DNA of 64,000 bases, taken from contig NZ_KI421504.1 in the NCBI RefSeq assembly GCF_000473165.1, positions 2,278,009 through 2,342,008 on the forward strand, read 5' to 3'. Origin of the DNA: Leisingera aquimarina DSM 24565. GTDB lineage: Bacteria > Pseudomonadota > Alphaproteobacteria > Rhodobacterales > Rhodobacteraceae. The notes under the pieces are model-generated. The model did not search any database. It saw only the letters and a list, made by a program, of their open reading frames with translations, and was not told where the DNA came from. Each line of letters starts with the position of its first letter. Position 1 is the stretch's first letter. Below, piece by piece: positions 53,528-62,825 of this stretch. Both the position numbers and the translations under genes were made by a program.

Positions 53528-54924
53528 TGCTTTGGACTGCAGCTGAGGCCGCCGCAGCCACCGGCGGGCAGGCGCAGGGGGACTGGGCTGTCTCCGGCCT
53601 GTCGATCGACACCCGCACCATTGAGGCGGGCGATATGTTCGTGGCGTTGAAGGCTGCGCGTGACGGCCATGACTTCGTGGCCCAGGCGCTGGAAAAAGGT
53701 GCTGGCGCGGCGCTGGTTTCTCGTGTCCCCGAAGGTGTTTCTTCTGACGCGCCGCTGCTGATTGTCGACGACGTGCAGATGGGGCTGGAGGCTTTGGGCC
53801 GGGCGTCGCGCGCGCGGACCGGTGCGAAGGTTGTTGCCGTAACCGGCTCGGTCGGCAAGACCTCGACCAAGGAAATGCTGGCGCGGATGCTGTCCGATCA
53901 GGGCCGCACCCATGCCGCTGTGGCCAGCTACAACAACCATTGGGGGGTGCCGCTGACACTGGCGCGGATGCCGCGCGATACCGAGTTTGCCGTCATCGAG
54001 ATCGGCATGAATCATCCCGGCGAGATCGCGCCGCTGGCGAAACAGGCCCGCCCGCATGTGGCGATGGTGACGACAGTCGCCGCGGTGCATCTGGAAGCGT
54101 TCGAGAGTGTCGAAGGCATTGCCTTTGAGAAGGCCGCGATCATGCAGGGGCTGGAGCCGGGCGGCGTAGCCGTGCTGAATGCCGATATCGCCGAGGCCCA
54201 TGTGCTGCGCGGCGTTGCGGCTGATCTGGGCGTCCCGGCCTGCTGGTTCGGCGAAAGCGCCGAAGATTGCAAACTATTGTCAGCTGACAATAGAGGCGAG
54301 GGAACAGTTGCCCGCGCCACAGTGAATGGCCGGGATATCGAGCTGCACATTCAATCGCTTGGCGCGCATTTCGCGATGAACGCCCTGGGCGCAATTGCTT
54401 GTGTCGAGGCCTTGGGGGCGGATCCCGCGAAGGCGGTGGAGAGCCTTGCCCTGTGGTCGCCGGTCAAGGGCCGCGGTGTGCGCGAGGTGATCCGGCTTGA
54501 CGGCGGCGAGGTCACTTTGCTGGATGACAGCTATAACGCCAACCCGACGTCAATGGCGGCAGCGCTGGCGGTGCTGGCGGCGACACCTGGCGCGGGCCGG
54601 CGGATTGCCTATCTTGGCGACATGGGCGAGCTGGGTCCGCAGGAAATTGAGCTTCACGCCGGCCTTGCCTTGCTGCAGGCTGTTGCGGGCATTGAGAAAA
54701 TCCACTGCGTCGGCCCTTTGATGAAAGCGCTGCATGCGGCGCTGCCGGAGGCGAAACGCGGCGGCTGGTATGAAACCAGCGCCGATGCCCTGCCGGGTTT
54801 GAAGGCTGGTATCAAGGGCGGCGATATCGTGCTGGCAAAAGGGTCCAACAGCATGGGGCTGGCCAAGATCGTTGACGGCATCCGCGAAATGGGTCAATCC
54901 GGCCCCAAATCAGAAAACGCGTAA
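53524..54924 (+). CDS. murF: UDP-MurNAc-tripeptide:D-Ala-D-Ala ligase MurF
   Basis: Adds D-Ala-D-Ala to complete the pentapeptide. 466 residues with SIDTRTIEAGDMFVAL, P-loop VTGSVGKTSTKEML, YNNHWGVPLTLARMP, EIGMNHPGEIAPL and LLDDSYNANPTSMAAAL, all MurF signatures. It overlaps murE by four bases and is followed by mraY after 21 bases. Confidence 0.97.
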   Translation: MMLWTAAEAAAATGGQAQGDWAVSGLSIDTRTIEAGDMFVALKAARDGHDFVAQALEKGAGAALVSRVPEGVSSDAPLLIVDDVQMGLEALGRASRARTGAKVVAVTGSVGKTSTKEMLARMLSDQGRTHAAVASYNNHWGVPLTLARMPRDTEFAVIEIGMNHPGEIAPLAKQARPHVAMVTTVAAVHLEAFESVEGIAFEKAAIMQGLEPGGVAVLNADIAEAHVLRGVAADLGVPACWFGESAEDCKLLSADNRGEGTVARATVNGRDIELHIQSLGAHFAMNALGAIACVEALGADPAKAVESLALWSPVKGRGVREVIRLDGGEVTLLDDSYNANPTSMAAALAVLAATPGAGRRIAYLGDMGELGPQEIELHAGLALLQAVAGIEKIHCVGPLMKALHAALPEAKRGGWYETSADALPGLKAGIKGGDIVLAKGSNSMGLAKIVDGIREMGQSGPKSENA

Positions 54925-54945
54925 AAGAACGAGGGAAGGGCCCAG

Positions 54946-56028
54946 ATGCTCTATTGGCTGACCGCTTTGTCGGACGGGGGGGATTTTTTCAACCTCTTCC
55001 GCTATATCACTTTTCGCGCAGGCGGCGCCTTTATGACCGCACTGATCTTTGGCTTTTTGTTCGGCAAACCGCTGATCAACGTGCTGCGCCGCAAACAAGG
55101 CAAGGGCCAGCCGATCCGCGATGACGGGCCGGAGGGGCATTTTTCCAAGGCCGGCACCCCGACCATGGGCGGGCTGCTGATCGTCGGCGCGCTGCTGTCG
55201 TCGACCCTGCTGTGGGCGCGGCTGGATAATCCCTTTGTCTGGATGGTGCTGCTGGTGACGCTGGCCTTTGCGCTGATCGGCTTTGCGGATGATTATGCCA
55301 AGGTGTCTAAGCAGACTACGGCAGGCGTTTCGGGCAAGCTGCGGCTGGCTTTGGGGATTGCGATTGCGGCCCTGTGTGCAGTGATTGCAGCGCGGTTTCA
55401 CCCGGAGGCGCTGCAGAACCAGCTGGCGCTGCCGGTGTTCAAGGATACGCTGATCAATCTTGGCCTGTTCTATGTGCCGTTCTCGATCTGCGTCATTGTG
55501 GGCGCTGCCAATGCGGTGAATCTGACCGATGGTCTGGATGGTCTCGCGATCATGCCGGTGATGATTGCGGCGGGAACGCTGGGGGTTATCGCCTATGCGG
55601 TGGGGCGTGTCGATTTCACCGAGTATCTGGACGTGCACTATGTGCCCGGCACCGGTGAGATCCTGATCTTCAGCGCCGCGCTGTTCGGTGCAGGGCTTGG
55701 GTTCCTGTGGTACAACGCGCCGCCTGCTGCGGTGTTCATGGGAGACACCGGCTCGCTGGCCCTGGGCGGGGCGCTGGGGGCCATTGCGGTGGCCACCAAG
55801 CATGAACTGGTGCTGGCCATCGTTGGCGGGCTGTTTGTGGTTGAGGCGCTGTCGGTGATCATTCAGGTCCTCTACTTCAAGCGCACCGGGCGCCGGGTCT
55901 TCCTGATGGCGCCGATCCACCACCATTATGAAAAGAAGGGCTGGGCCGAGCCGCAGATCGTGATCCGCTTCTGGATCATCTCGCTGATCCTGGCGATGAT
56001 CGGTCTGGCGACGCTGAAAGTGCGCTGA
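54946..56028 (+). CDS. mraY: phospho-MurNAc-pentapeptide transferase MraY
   Basis: Makes lipid I on the inner face of the membrane. The 360-residue polytopic protein (about ten helices) carries the catalytic Asp pair [28 protein letters not shown] and the HHHYEKKGW cytoplasmic loop. Length is normal. A terminator and a 464-base palindrome-rich gap separate it from murD, unusual in a normally tight cluster. Confidence 0.97.
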   Translation: MLYWLTALSDGGDFFNLFRYITFRAGGAFMTALIFGFLFGKPLINVLRRKQGKGQPIRDDGPEGHFSKAGTPTMGGLLIVGALLSSTLLWARLDNPFVWMVLLVTLAFALIGFADDYAKVSKQTTAGVSGKLRLALGIAIAALCAVIAARFHPEALQNQLALPVFKDTLINLGLFYVPFSICVIVGAANAVNLTDGLDGLAIMPVMIAAGTLGVIAYAVGRVDFTEYLDVHYVPGTGEILIFSAALFGAGLGFLWYNAPPAAVFMGDTGSLALGGALGAIAVATKHELVLAIVGGLFVVEALSVIIQVLYFKRTGRRVFLMAPIHHHYEKKGWAEPQIVIRFWIISLILAMIGLATLKVR

Positions 56029-56092
56029 GGCACGCCGAACAGCCGCCGCGCCAGGACTTCCGGCGGGTGGTGAAGCTGTCTTTCTCTTTGTG

Positions 56093-56127
56093 AACCGCGC
56101 GGGGCTTCAGGCTTGGCGCGGTTTTTC
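56093..56127 (+). terminator. rho-independent terminator after mraY
   Basis: AACCGCGC (56093-56100) pairs with GCGCGGTT (56116-56123), then TTTTTCC. It lies 65 bases after the mraY stop. Confidence 0.82.
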
Positions 56128-56361
56128 CTTATGAAGAAGGCGGCGCCGCCGGAGGGGCGGAGCATCGGATGGCCCTTGTCAGGGGCCATGTCCGTCTAGC
56201 GGCCTGTTCGGACCCGCCCTGCACCCGATGAAGAAGTGATCTGAGGGGGGCCGGTCTCCTGGTCTTTGTGTTGCAACGGGAGGAGCGTAATCTGCGCCGG
56301 TGAACATCCCATGAGGGCAGCGTACGCCGGGGGGGCAACTGCTGGCGCTCCCGCCAATTTC

Positions 56362-56421
56362 GGCAGGCTTTGCCTGCCTGCTTATTGTTGGGCCCGGCAC
56401 GGGCCTGAGGCCCGTGCCGGG
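56362..56421. repeat. two strong palindromes before murD
   Basis: GGCAGGC-TTT-GCCTGCC (56362-56378) shares the C-TTT-G loop with the elements at 28867 and 45592. The second (arms 56393-56405 and 56409-56421, loop TGA) is a perfect 13-base stem. Neither has a T run. Confidence 0.75.
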
Positions 56422-56492
56422 GAGCGCTTGAAGCCCGGCTTGCACCTGTGCAATGTGCCGCAGAAGTAATTACATCAAGATGAGGGCAGGCG

Positions 56493-57890
56493 ATGATCCC
56501 GGTCAAAGGATATGAAGGCGCTAAGGTTGCCGTGCTGGGGCTGGGGCGCTCGGGTCTGGCGACGGCGCGTGCCTTGCGGACAGGCGGGGCGGAGGCGGTC
56601 TGCTGGGACGACAACCCGGCTGCGCGGGAGGCGGCGGAGGCGGAAGGCTTTGCCTGCCGTGATCTGCACAAGGCCGGCGCCTTTGACGATGTGGCGGCGC
56701 TGATCACTTCGCCCGGCATTCCGCATCTTTACCCCAAGCCCAATCCGGTGATCCGCACCGCTATGGATGCAGGCGTTCCGGTGGACAATGATATCGGCCT
56801 GTTCTTCCGCTCCTTTGCCGATGCCGAATGGCAGATGCATGACCAGCCGCCGCGGGTGGTGGCGGTGACGGGATCGAACGGCAAATCAACCACGGTGGCG
56901 CTGCTGCATCACATCCTGCAGGCAGCGGGGCGCGAAAGCCAGTTGGCGGGCAATATCGGCCGTGGGGTGCTGGACATTGATCCGCCGGGCAATGGCGGCG
57001 TGGTGGTGCTGGAGCTGTCGAGCTATCAGACCGAGCTGGCTCGTGCGCTGACGCCGGATGTCGCGGTGTTTACCAACCTCAGCCCGGACCATCTGGACCG
57101 GCATGGCGGCATGGGCGGCTATTTTGCCGCCAAGCGCCGCCTGTTTGCCGAGGGCGGGCCGGACCGTGCGGTGATTGGCATTGACGAGGATGAGGGGTTG
57201 TTTCTGGCCGGGCAATTGTCCGAAGGGCAAAGCGATGACCGGGTGATCAGGGTATCCGCTGCGCGCAAGCTGACCGGGCCGGGCTGGCAGGTCTTTGCCC
57301 GCAAGGGGTTCCTGAGCGAGTACCGCAAGGGACGGCAGGCGGCTTCGATCGATTTGCGGGAGATGACGGGCCTGCCCGGCGCGCATAACCACCAGAACGC
57401 CTGCGCGGCCTATGCGGCGGCGCGCACCTTGGGGCTGGCACCGCGGCTGATCGGCGATGCGATGGCCACCTTCCCGGGACTGCCGCACCGCAGCCAGACC
57501 ATCGCTGAGGCTGGCGGCGTGCGCTATGTGAATGACAGCAAGGCCACCAACACCGACAGCGCGGTGAAGGCGCTGAGCGCGTTCAAAAACATTCGTTGGA
57601 TCTGCGGCGGGCTGCAGAAGGACGGCGGGCTGGAGGCGCTGCAGGGGCGGACTGGCAATGTGGTGAAGGCCTATGTGATCGGGCGTGAGGCGGCGGGATT
57701 TTCCCTGCAGCTGGATGTGCAGGCAGAAGTCTGCACCACCATGGCCGCTGCGGTGGAGCTGGCCATTGCGGACTCGCAAGAGGGCGACACCGTGCTGCTG
57801 GCGCCGGCCGCGGCGAGCTTTGACCAGTATGACAATTTTGAGCAGCGCGGCGAGGATTTCATCGCCGAAGTGAAGACGCGGCTGGGTTGA
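56493..57890 (+). CDS. murD: UDP-MurNAc-L-Ala:D-Glu ligase MurD
   Basis: Adds D-glutamate to UDP-MurNAc-L-Ala. 465 residues with [18 protein letters not shown] at the N-terminus, P-loop [54 protein letters not shown] and [20 protein letters not shown]. Start at 56493 follows GAGGG. The next gene (thiamine-binding protein) starts 27 bases after the stop. Confidence 0.97.
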   Translation: MIPVKGYEGAKVAVLGLGRSGLATARALRTGGAEAVCWDDNPAAREAAEAEGFACRDLHKAGAFDDVAALITSPGIPHLYPKPNPVIRTAMDAGVPVDNDIGLFFRSFADAEWQMHDQPPRVVAVTGSNGKSTTVALLHHILQAAGRESQLAGNIGRGVLDIDPPGNGGVVVLELSSYQTELARALTPDVAVFTNLSPDHLDRHGGMGGYFAAKRRLFAEGGPDRAVIGIDEDEGLFLAGQLSEGQSDDRVIRVSAARKLTGPGWQVFARKGFLSEYRKGRQAASIDLREMTGLPGAHNHQNACAAYAAARTLGLAPRLIGDAMATFPGLPHRSQTIAEAGGVRYVNDSKATNTDSAVKALSAFKNIRWICGGLQKDGGLEALQGRTGNVVKAYVIGREAAGFSLQLDVQAEVCTTMAAAVELAIADSQEGDTVLLAPAAASFDQYDNFEQRGEDFIAEVKTRLG

Positions 57891-57917
57891 AGCCGCCGGC
57901 AGGAAGGAACAGGACCC

Positions 57918-58259
57918 ATGGCTAAGGCCGCAGAGGCGAAGAATACCGTGATGCTGGCCTTTCAGGTCATTCCACGGCTGCGCGAAGGTAACAACTTCGA
58001 GGCGGTCGATCAGGCCATTTCGGTGGTGAAAGCGTCGGGCGTGCCGTTCCAGGTGGGGGCGATGGAAACCACCATGAGGGGCGAGCTGGATCAGCTGCTG
58101 GAGATTGTGAAACAGGCGGAGAAGGCCTGCCTGGAGTTCGGCGCGGTGGAGGTGATCACCAATATTAAGATCCACACCACCACGCCGGAGGCGCATGACA
58201 CGTTCTGCACCTATACCCGCGGGGTGACGCCGAGCAACAGCGTGTTCGTTGAAGACTAG
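57918..58259 (+). CDS. MTH1187/YqgV-type thiamine-binding protein (DUF77)
   Basis: A 113-residue protein of the MTH1187 family: LAFQVIPRLREGNNFEAVDQAISVVKASGVPFQVGAMETTMRGELDQLLEIVKQAEKACLEFGAVEVITNIKIH. The ferredoxin-like fold and length fit. Some members bind thiamine, and a few occur with thiamine-related genes. Here it sits 27 bases after murD on the same strand, so it may share the cell-wall transcript. The ligand is inferred from family naming only. Confidence 0.82.
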   Translation: MAKAAEAKNTVMLAFQVIPRLREGNNFEAVDQAISVVKASGVPFQVGAMETTMRGELDQLLEIVKQAEKACLEFGAVEVITNIKIHTTTPEAHDTFCTYTRGVTPSNSVFVED

Positions 58260-58302
58260 GGGGAGGGGCTTCAGGCTCACCTAAGCGGAAAATCTTCAAG
58301 GG

Positions 58303-58752
58303 TCAGCCCGCGGTGGCGGACGGCTGGGTCATCTCCCCTGATAGGAGTTTGAAATAGCCGGGAAGCGTGTCCTGCAGCCGCTGGAGGCCATCAGCTGTCA
58401 GCGCGGCTTCTTTGGAACGCCCGTCGGAGGGGCTGGCCGAGAGGGTTATCAGCCCGTCTTTCTGCAGCGATTGCAGGGTGCGGGTCATCACCGGTTTCGA
58501 CACGTCGATACGCTGGGCAATCTCATTCGGGGTCAGCGAGGCGCGCTCCGGTTCGCGGTCGATCACGATCAGCACCAGGAACCGCAGCTGCGACAGACCG
58601 TGGACGGCAAAAAAGGCGTCGAGGCTGCGGATCAGCAGGCTGGCGCGGCGCATCATCAGGAGCGCGCTGGTGATATGGTCCGGGTCGGCGCCGTATGCCT
58701 GGGCATAGGTGCCGACCATCTGCTGCGATGGCAGGTCCTTGAGGAAGAACAT
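58303..58752 (-). CDS. MarR family transcriptional regulator
   Basis: A 149-residue winged-helix regulator. The domain runs SALLMMRRASLLIRSLDAFFAVHGLSQLRFLVL, then HTH ASLTPNEIAQRIDVSKPVMTRTLQSLQKDGLITL and wing SASPSDGRSKEAALT. Start at 58752, five bases after the monooxygenase stop, so the two form an operon. The palindrome at 59069-59082 upstream of that operon is the likely operator, implying autoregulation. The ligand is unknown. Confidence 0.88.
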   Translation of the reverse strand: MFFLKDLPSQQMVGTYAQAYGADPDHITSALLMMRRASLLIRSLDAFFAVHGLSQLRFLVLIVIDREPERASLTPNEIAQRIDVSKPVMTRTLQSLQKDGLITLSASPSDGRSKEAALTADGLQRLQDTLPGYFKLLSGEMTQPSATAG

Positions 58753-58757
58753 CGGCG

Positions 58758-59051
58758 TCAGGCCAGCGGGGTCATTTTGTGGATTTCCACCGGTGCGGCA
58801 AGCCAGGCCTCGTATTTGGCGAAAACCGGCGTGATGTAATCCGCCGCGTAATGCGCTGCCAGGGCGTCCTCGCCGGCCCATTCTTCATCCAGGTAGAAGC
58901 AATCGCCATCGCGGCCTTCGGCCAGCAGGAACTTCAGGCAGCCGGGTTCGGCCCGGGTCGGCTCCAGAATGTCCAGCAGGCTTTGGCGCACATCTTGGAT
59001 GTGTTCCGGTTTCGGAGTGATCTTGGCGACCAGTTGGAAGGGGGCGGTCAT
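58758..59051 (-). CDS. antibiotic biosynthesis monooxygenase (ABM) domain protein
   Basis: A 97-residue ABM-type ferredoxin-fold protein: FQLVAKITPKPEHIQDVRQSLLDILEPTRAEPGCLKFLLAEGRDGDCFYLDEEWAGEDALAAHYA. Members act on quinones or other small aromatic molecules, and a MarR/ABM pair often responds to quinones or phenolics. Start at 59051 follows GGAG-type sequence. It is the first gene of the two-gene operon with marR. Confidence 0.85.
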   Translation of the reverse strand: MTAPFQLVAKITPKPEHIQDVRQSLLDILEPTRAEPGCLKFLLAEGRDGDCFYLDEEWAGEDALAAHYAADYITPVFAKYEAWLAAPVEIHKMTPLA

Positions 59052-59068
59052 GGTGTTTCTCCATTTAT

Positions 59069-59090
59069 GTTATCATGATAACTATCATGA
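59069..59090. promoter_or_regulatory. palindromic operator for the MarR/ABM operon
   Basis: GTTATCATGATAAC (59069-59082) is a perfect 14-base palindrome. TATCATGA recurs at 59083-59090. It lies 18 bases upstream of the first start codon, where a MarR dimer would block transcription. The AT-rich block stands out against the surroundings. Confidence 0.7.
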
Positions 59091-59119
59091 ATGCCGCCGC
59101 GCGCGGTGTCAAGCCGGCC

Positions 59120-60301
59120 TTAGCGGCTGTCGGCGATGGCGGTGCCGGCTGCATGGCCCGATGACCAGGCCCATTGGAAGTTGTAGCCGCCGAGCCAGCC
59201 GGTGACATCCACCGCCTCGCCAATGGCGTAGAGGCCGGGCGCCGCTTTGGCCTCCATGGTTTTGGAGGAGAGGCCATCGGTGCAGATGCCGCCCAGGGTG
59301 ACTTCGGCGGTGCGGTAGCCCTCAGTGCCTGCGGGCAGCAATTGCCAGTATTGCAGCGCCTCGCAGAGGGCTGTGAGCGCGGCGTCGGATTGGTCTGCCA
59401 GGCGGCCCTTGAGGCCCAGTTGCGGGGCTAGGAAATCCACCAGCTTGCCGGGCAGGTGACGCGCCAGTTCAGTTGTCAGGTCGCGGCGGCCCTCAACCTG
59501 GCGCTGGTCGCGCAACAGGTCGTAGAGCGGCGTTTCCGGGATCAGGTTCACCGTGATTTCCTCCCCTTCGCGCCAATAGGAGGAGAGCTGCAGCACCGAG
59601 GGGCCGGAGAGGCCGCGGTGAGTGAACAGCAGCGCCTCGTCGAAACTGGTGCGCACGTTGCTGAGACGCGTGGTCAAGGCGGTGCCGGCGAGCGGCTGGA
59701 AGCGCCCGTCAGGGAAGGTGAAGGGCACCAGCGCCGGGCGGGTCTCTGTGATTTCCAGCCCGAACTGGCGAGCCAGATCATAGGCAAGCCCGGTGGCGCC
59801 CATTTTGGGGATCGACTTGCCGCCGGTGGCCAGCACAAGATTGCGGCAGGTGACGGTCTGCGGCTTACCCTCGCGCAGCAGCTGGACGCGGAAGCCGTCT
59901 GCAGTCTGTTCCACTGCTTCGACGGAGGTTTGCAGCCAGAGGTCCGCACCGGCCTGTGCCATCTCCTGCGTCAGCATGGCAATGATCTGTTTGGCGGAGC
60001 CGTCGCAGAACAGCTGGCCCAGGGTCTTCTCGTGCCAGGCGATGCCGTGGCGGTCCACCAGGCCGATGAAATCCCACTGGGTGTAGCGGGCCAGTGCCGA
60101 TTTGCAGAAGTGCGGGTTGGCAGAGAGGTAGTTCTTCGCTTCCGCATACATGTTGGTGAAATTGCAGCGGCCGCCGCCGGAGATGCGGATCTTGTCGCCC
60201 GGCGCCTTGGCGTGGTCGATCACCAGTGTGCTGCCGCCGGAATGGCGCGCGCACATCATGCCGGCTGCGCCGGCGCCGAGAATCAGAGTGTTTGTCCGCA
60301 T
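59120..60301 (-). CDS. HI0933/YhiN family flavoprotein
   Basis: A 393-residue NAD(P)/FAD-dependent oxidoreductase of the HI0933 family. N-terminal FAD fold NTLILGAGAAGMMCARHS, then KIRISGGGRCNFTNM, LVLATGGKSIPKMGATG and the C-terminal VTLGGICTDGLSSKTMEA ... GLYAIGEAVDVTGWLGGYNFQWAWSSGHAAG. These are family signatures. The reaction is unknown. Start at 60301 is preferred, with 60310 as alternative; the longer frame has no homology. It is divergent from ftsW. Confidence 0.87.
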   Translation of the reverse strand: MRTNTLILGAGAAGMMCARHSGGSTLVIDHAKAPGDKIRISGGGRCNFTNMYAEAKNYLSANPHFCKSALARYTQWDFIGLVDRHGIAWHEKTLGQLFCDGSAKQIIAMLTQEMAQAGADLWLQTSVEAVEQTADGFRVQLLREGKPQTVTCRNLVLATGGKSIPKMGATGLAYDLARQFGLEITETRPALVPFTFPDGRFQPLAGTALTTRLSNVRTSFDEALLFTHRGLSGPSVLQLSSYWREGEEITVNLIPETPLYDLLRDQRQVEGRRDLTTELARHLPGKLVDFLAPQLGLKGRLADQSDAALTALCEALQYWQLLPAGTEGYRTAEVTLGGICTDGLSSKTMEAKAAPGLYAIGEAVDVTGWLGGYNFQWAWSSGHAAGTAIADSR

Positions 60302-60536
60302 GGCGCGCATCGACCACGGAACTGGCGCTGGCGCAAGGGGGAGGCCGGCAGGAGCTGTCTGGCGGATTGGCGCCGGCGATCTGGCAGCTTCCTGCCTGTC
60401 AAGATGGCCGGCCGCGCGGACGGTGGTTTTCCGCCGAACTGTGTTCTTTTTCTGGCGCCGCGGCTCACGTTTCGTTACAGTTTCTGTGAGACCCCGAAAA
60501 ATGGGGCGGAACGAGGCATATAGTGGCGGTATTCCC

Positions 60537-61703
60537 ATGACTGAGATGGTCTATGGCGCGGTTCCCGTGCAGGCAGGTGAGCCTATTCTTCCCAAGTGGT
60601 GGCGGACGCTGGATAAATGGACAATGTCCTGCATCCTGATGCTGTTCGTGATCGGGCTGCTCTTGGGGCTCGCCGCCTCGGTGCCGCTGGCGGAGCGGAA
60701 CGGGTTCGGCAATTTCCACTATGTGCAGCGGCAGGCGGTTTTCGGCCTGACGGCGCTGATAGCGATGCTGGTGACATCCGTGATGTCGCCCACGCTGGTG
60801 CGGCGGCTGGCGGTGCTGGGCTTTGCGCTGGCCTTTGTGGCGCTTGCCTTCCTGCCCATCTTCGGCACCGATTTCGGCAAAGGCGCGGTGCGCTGGTATT
60901 CGCTGGGGTTTGCCTCGCTGCAGCCGTCGGAGTTCCTGAAGCCCGGTTTCATCGTGGTGGCGGCCTGGATGATTGCAGCCAGCCAGCAGATCAACGGGCC
61001 GCCGGGCACGCTGATGTCCTTCGCCCTGTGCATGATGGTGGTGATGATGCTGGTTCTGCAGCCGGATTTCGGCCAGGCCAGCCTGATCCTGTTCGGCTGG
61101 GGGGTGATGTATTTCGTCGCTGGCGCGCCGATGCTGCTGCTTGTGTGCATGGCTGCTGTGGTCGTGCTGGGGGGTGTCTTTGCCTATAACAGCTCAGAAC
61201 ACTTTGCCCGCCGCATCGACGGCTTCCTGAACCCGGATGTCGATCCCACCACTCAGCTGGGCTATGCCACCAATGCGATCCGCGAGGGCGGGCTGTTCGG
61301 TGTCGGTGTCGGCGAGGGCCAGGTGAAATGGTCGCTGCCGGATGCCCATACCGATTTCATCGTTGCGGTCGCAGCTGAAGAATACGGGCTGGTGCTGGTG
61401 GCGGTTCTGATCGCGCTTTATGCCTCGATCGTGGTGCGATCGCTGTTCAGGCTGATGCGCGAGCGCGATACCTTCATCCGCCTGGCGGGCACCGGTCTGG
61501 TCTGCATGTTCGGCGTGCAGGCGATGATCAACATGGGGGTTGCGGTGCGGCTGCTGCCCGCCAAAGGCATGACCTTGCCGTTTGTCAGCTATGGCGGATC
61601 CTCGCTGATTGCCACCGGGATTGCGGTGGGTATGCTCCTGGCCTTTACCCGGACGCGCCCGCAGGGCGGAATTGCCGATTACCTGAACGGCCGCGGCCGC
61701 TGA
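60537..61703 (+). CDS. ftsW: septal peptidoglycan polymerase FtsW
   Basis: SEDS-family glycosyltransferase that polymerises septal peptidoglycan with FtsI. The 388-residue protein has about ten helices (MLFVIGLLLGLAASVPLAERNG, FGLTALIAMLVTSVMSP and more), the large loop with DFGKGAVRWYSLGFASLQPSEFLKP, and C-terminal KGMTLPFVSYGGSSLIATG. Start at 60537 (MTEMVYG); an in-frame ATG at 60501 is possible. murG starts 25 bases after it. Confidence 0.93.
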   Translation: MTEMVYGAVPVQAGEPILPKWWRTLDKWTMSCILMLFVIGLLLGLAASVPLAERNGFGNFHYVQRQAVFGLTALIAMLVTSVMSPTLVRRLAVLGFALAFVALAFLPIFGTDFGKGAVRWYSLGFASLQPSEFLKPGFIVVAAWMIAASQQINGPPGTLMSFALCMMVVMMLVLQPDFGQASLILFGWGVMYFVAGAPMLLLVCMAAVVVLGGVFAYNSSEHFARRIDGFLNPDVDPTTQLGYATNAIREGGLFGVGVGEGQVKWSLPDAHTDFIVAVAAEEYGLVLVAVLIALYASIVVRSLFRLMRERDTFIRLAGTGLVCMFGVQAMINMGVAVRLLPAKGMTLPFVSYGGSSLIATGIAVGMLLAFTRTRPQGGIADYLNGRGR

Positions 61704-61728
61704 CGAGATGTGAAAGAGACCCCTTGGG

Positions 61729-62820
61729 ATGGCACAGAAACTGCTTTTGATGGCCGCTGGCGGAACCGGCGGCCATATGTTTCCGGCGCAGGCGCTGGCC
61801 GAAGCCATGCTGGCGAGCGGCTGGCGGGTGAAGCTGTCGACCGACGCACGGGGCGCGCGCTATACCGCGTCCTTTCCAAGCGCGGTGGAAATCTCGCAGG
61901 TGTCCTCGGCCACCTTTGCCCGTGGCGGGCTGCTCGCCAAGGCACTGGTGGCGCCGAAGATCGCAGGCGGCGTGCTGTCGATGGCAATGCAGATGCGGCG
62001 CGAGCGGCCCGATGCCGTCATTGGCTTTGGCGGCTACCCGTCAATCCCGGCGCTTGGGGCGGCGACGCTTTTGAAGCTGCCGCGGATGATCCATGAACAG
62101 AACGGCGTGCTGGGCCGGGTGAACCAGATCTTTGCCAAACGGGTAGCCGGGGTGGCCTGCGGCACCTGGCCGACCGCGTTGCCCGAAGGTGTCGCGCATG
62201 AGCACGTGGGCAACCCGGTGCGCAGCGCGGTGATGGAGCGGGCGGGTGCGGCGTATATTCCGCCGGGCGATTACCCGATGTCCCTGCTGGTGATGGGCGG
62301 CAGCCAGGGCGCGCGGATCCTCTCTGACGTGGTGCCGGCGGCGGTTGCCGCGCTGCCCGATGGCATCCGCCGGTATCTGCGGGTGTCGCATCAGGCACGC
62401 GAAGAAGACTTGGGCCGGGTCAATGCGTTTTACGCCGACCACGGCGTTAATGCCGATGTGCAGACGTTCTTTGCCGACGTGCCCGCGCGGATGTCGGAGG
62501 CGCAGCTGGTGATCTCGCGTTCGGGGGCGTCGTCGGTGGCGGACATCTCGGTCATCGGACGGCCCTCGATCCTGATCCCCTTTGCCGCAGCCGCCGGTGA
62601 CCATCAAAGCGCCAACGCCCGTGGGCTGGTTGACGCCAATGCCGCCGTGATGATCCCGGAAAGCGCCCTTGATATCCCGGTGCTGGCAGAGCATATGGGC
62701 GCAATTCTGAGTAACCCGCAGGCTGCGGTGAAAATGTCGGCAGCCGCACTGAGCGCCGGGATTCCCGATGCCACCGAGCGATTGGCGGCACTGGTCGAGC
62801 AACTGGCCGAGGAAGGATAA
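61729..62820 (+). CDS. murG: lipid II-forming GlcNAc transferase MurG
   Basis: Transfers GlcNAc to lipid I, giving lipid II. 363 residues with GT-B fold: [20 protein letters not shown] at the N-terminus, [49 protein letters not shown], and [31 protein letters not shown], which carries the UDP-GlcNAc site. Length is normal. murC follows after five bases. Confidence 0.97.
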   Translation: MAQKLLLMAAGGTGGHMFPAQALAEAMLASGWRVKLSTDARGARYTASFPSAVEISQVSSATFARGGLLAKALVAPKIAGGVLSMAMQMRRERPDAVIGFGGYPSIPALGAATLLKLPRMIHEQNGVLGRVNQIFAKRVAGVACGTWPTALPEGVAHEHVGNPVRSAVMERAGAAYIPPGDYPMSLLVMGGSQGARILSDVVPAAVAALPDGIRRYLRVSHQAREEDLGRVNAFYADHGVNADVQTFFADVPARMSEAQLVISRSGASSVADISVIGRPSILIPFAAAAGDHQSANARGLVDANAAVMIPESALDIPVLAEHMGAILSNPQAAVKMSAAALSAGIPDATERLAALVEQLAEEG

Positions 62821-62825
62821 CTGTC

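Larger units (their letters stand above)
56029..56492. other. 464-base palindrome-rich gap inside the dcw cluster
   Basis: No credible gene. It contains the terminator at 56093, GGCAGGC-TTT-GCCTGCC at 56362-56378, and CCCGGCACGGGCC-TGA-GGCCCGTGCCGGG (13-base arms) at 56393-56421. Sequence around 56150-56340 is low-information and has no recognisable promoter, yet one must exist if the terminator works, because murD and the genes after it are essential. Confidence 0.6.
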
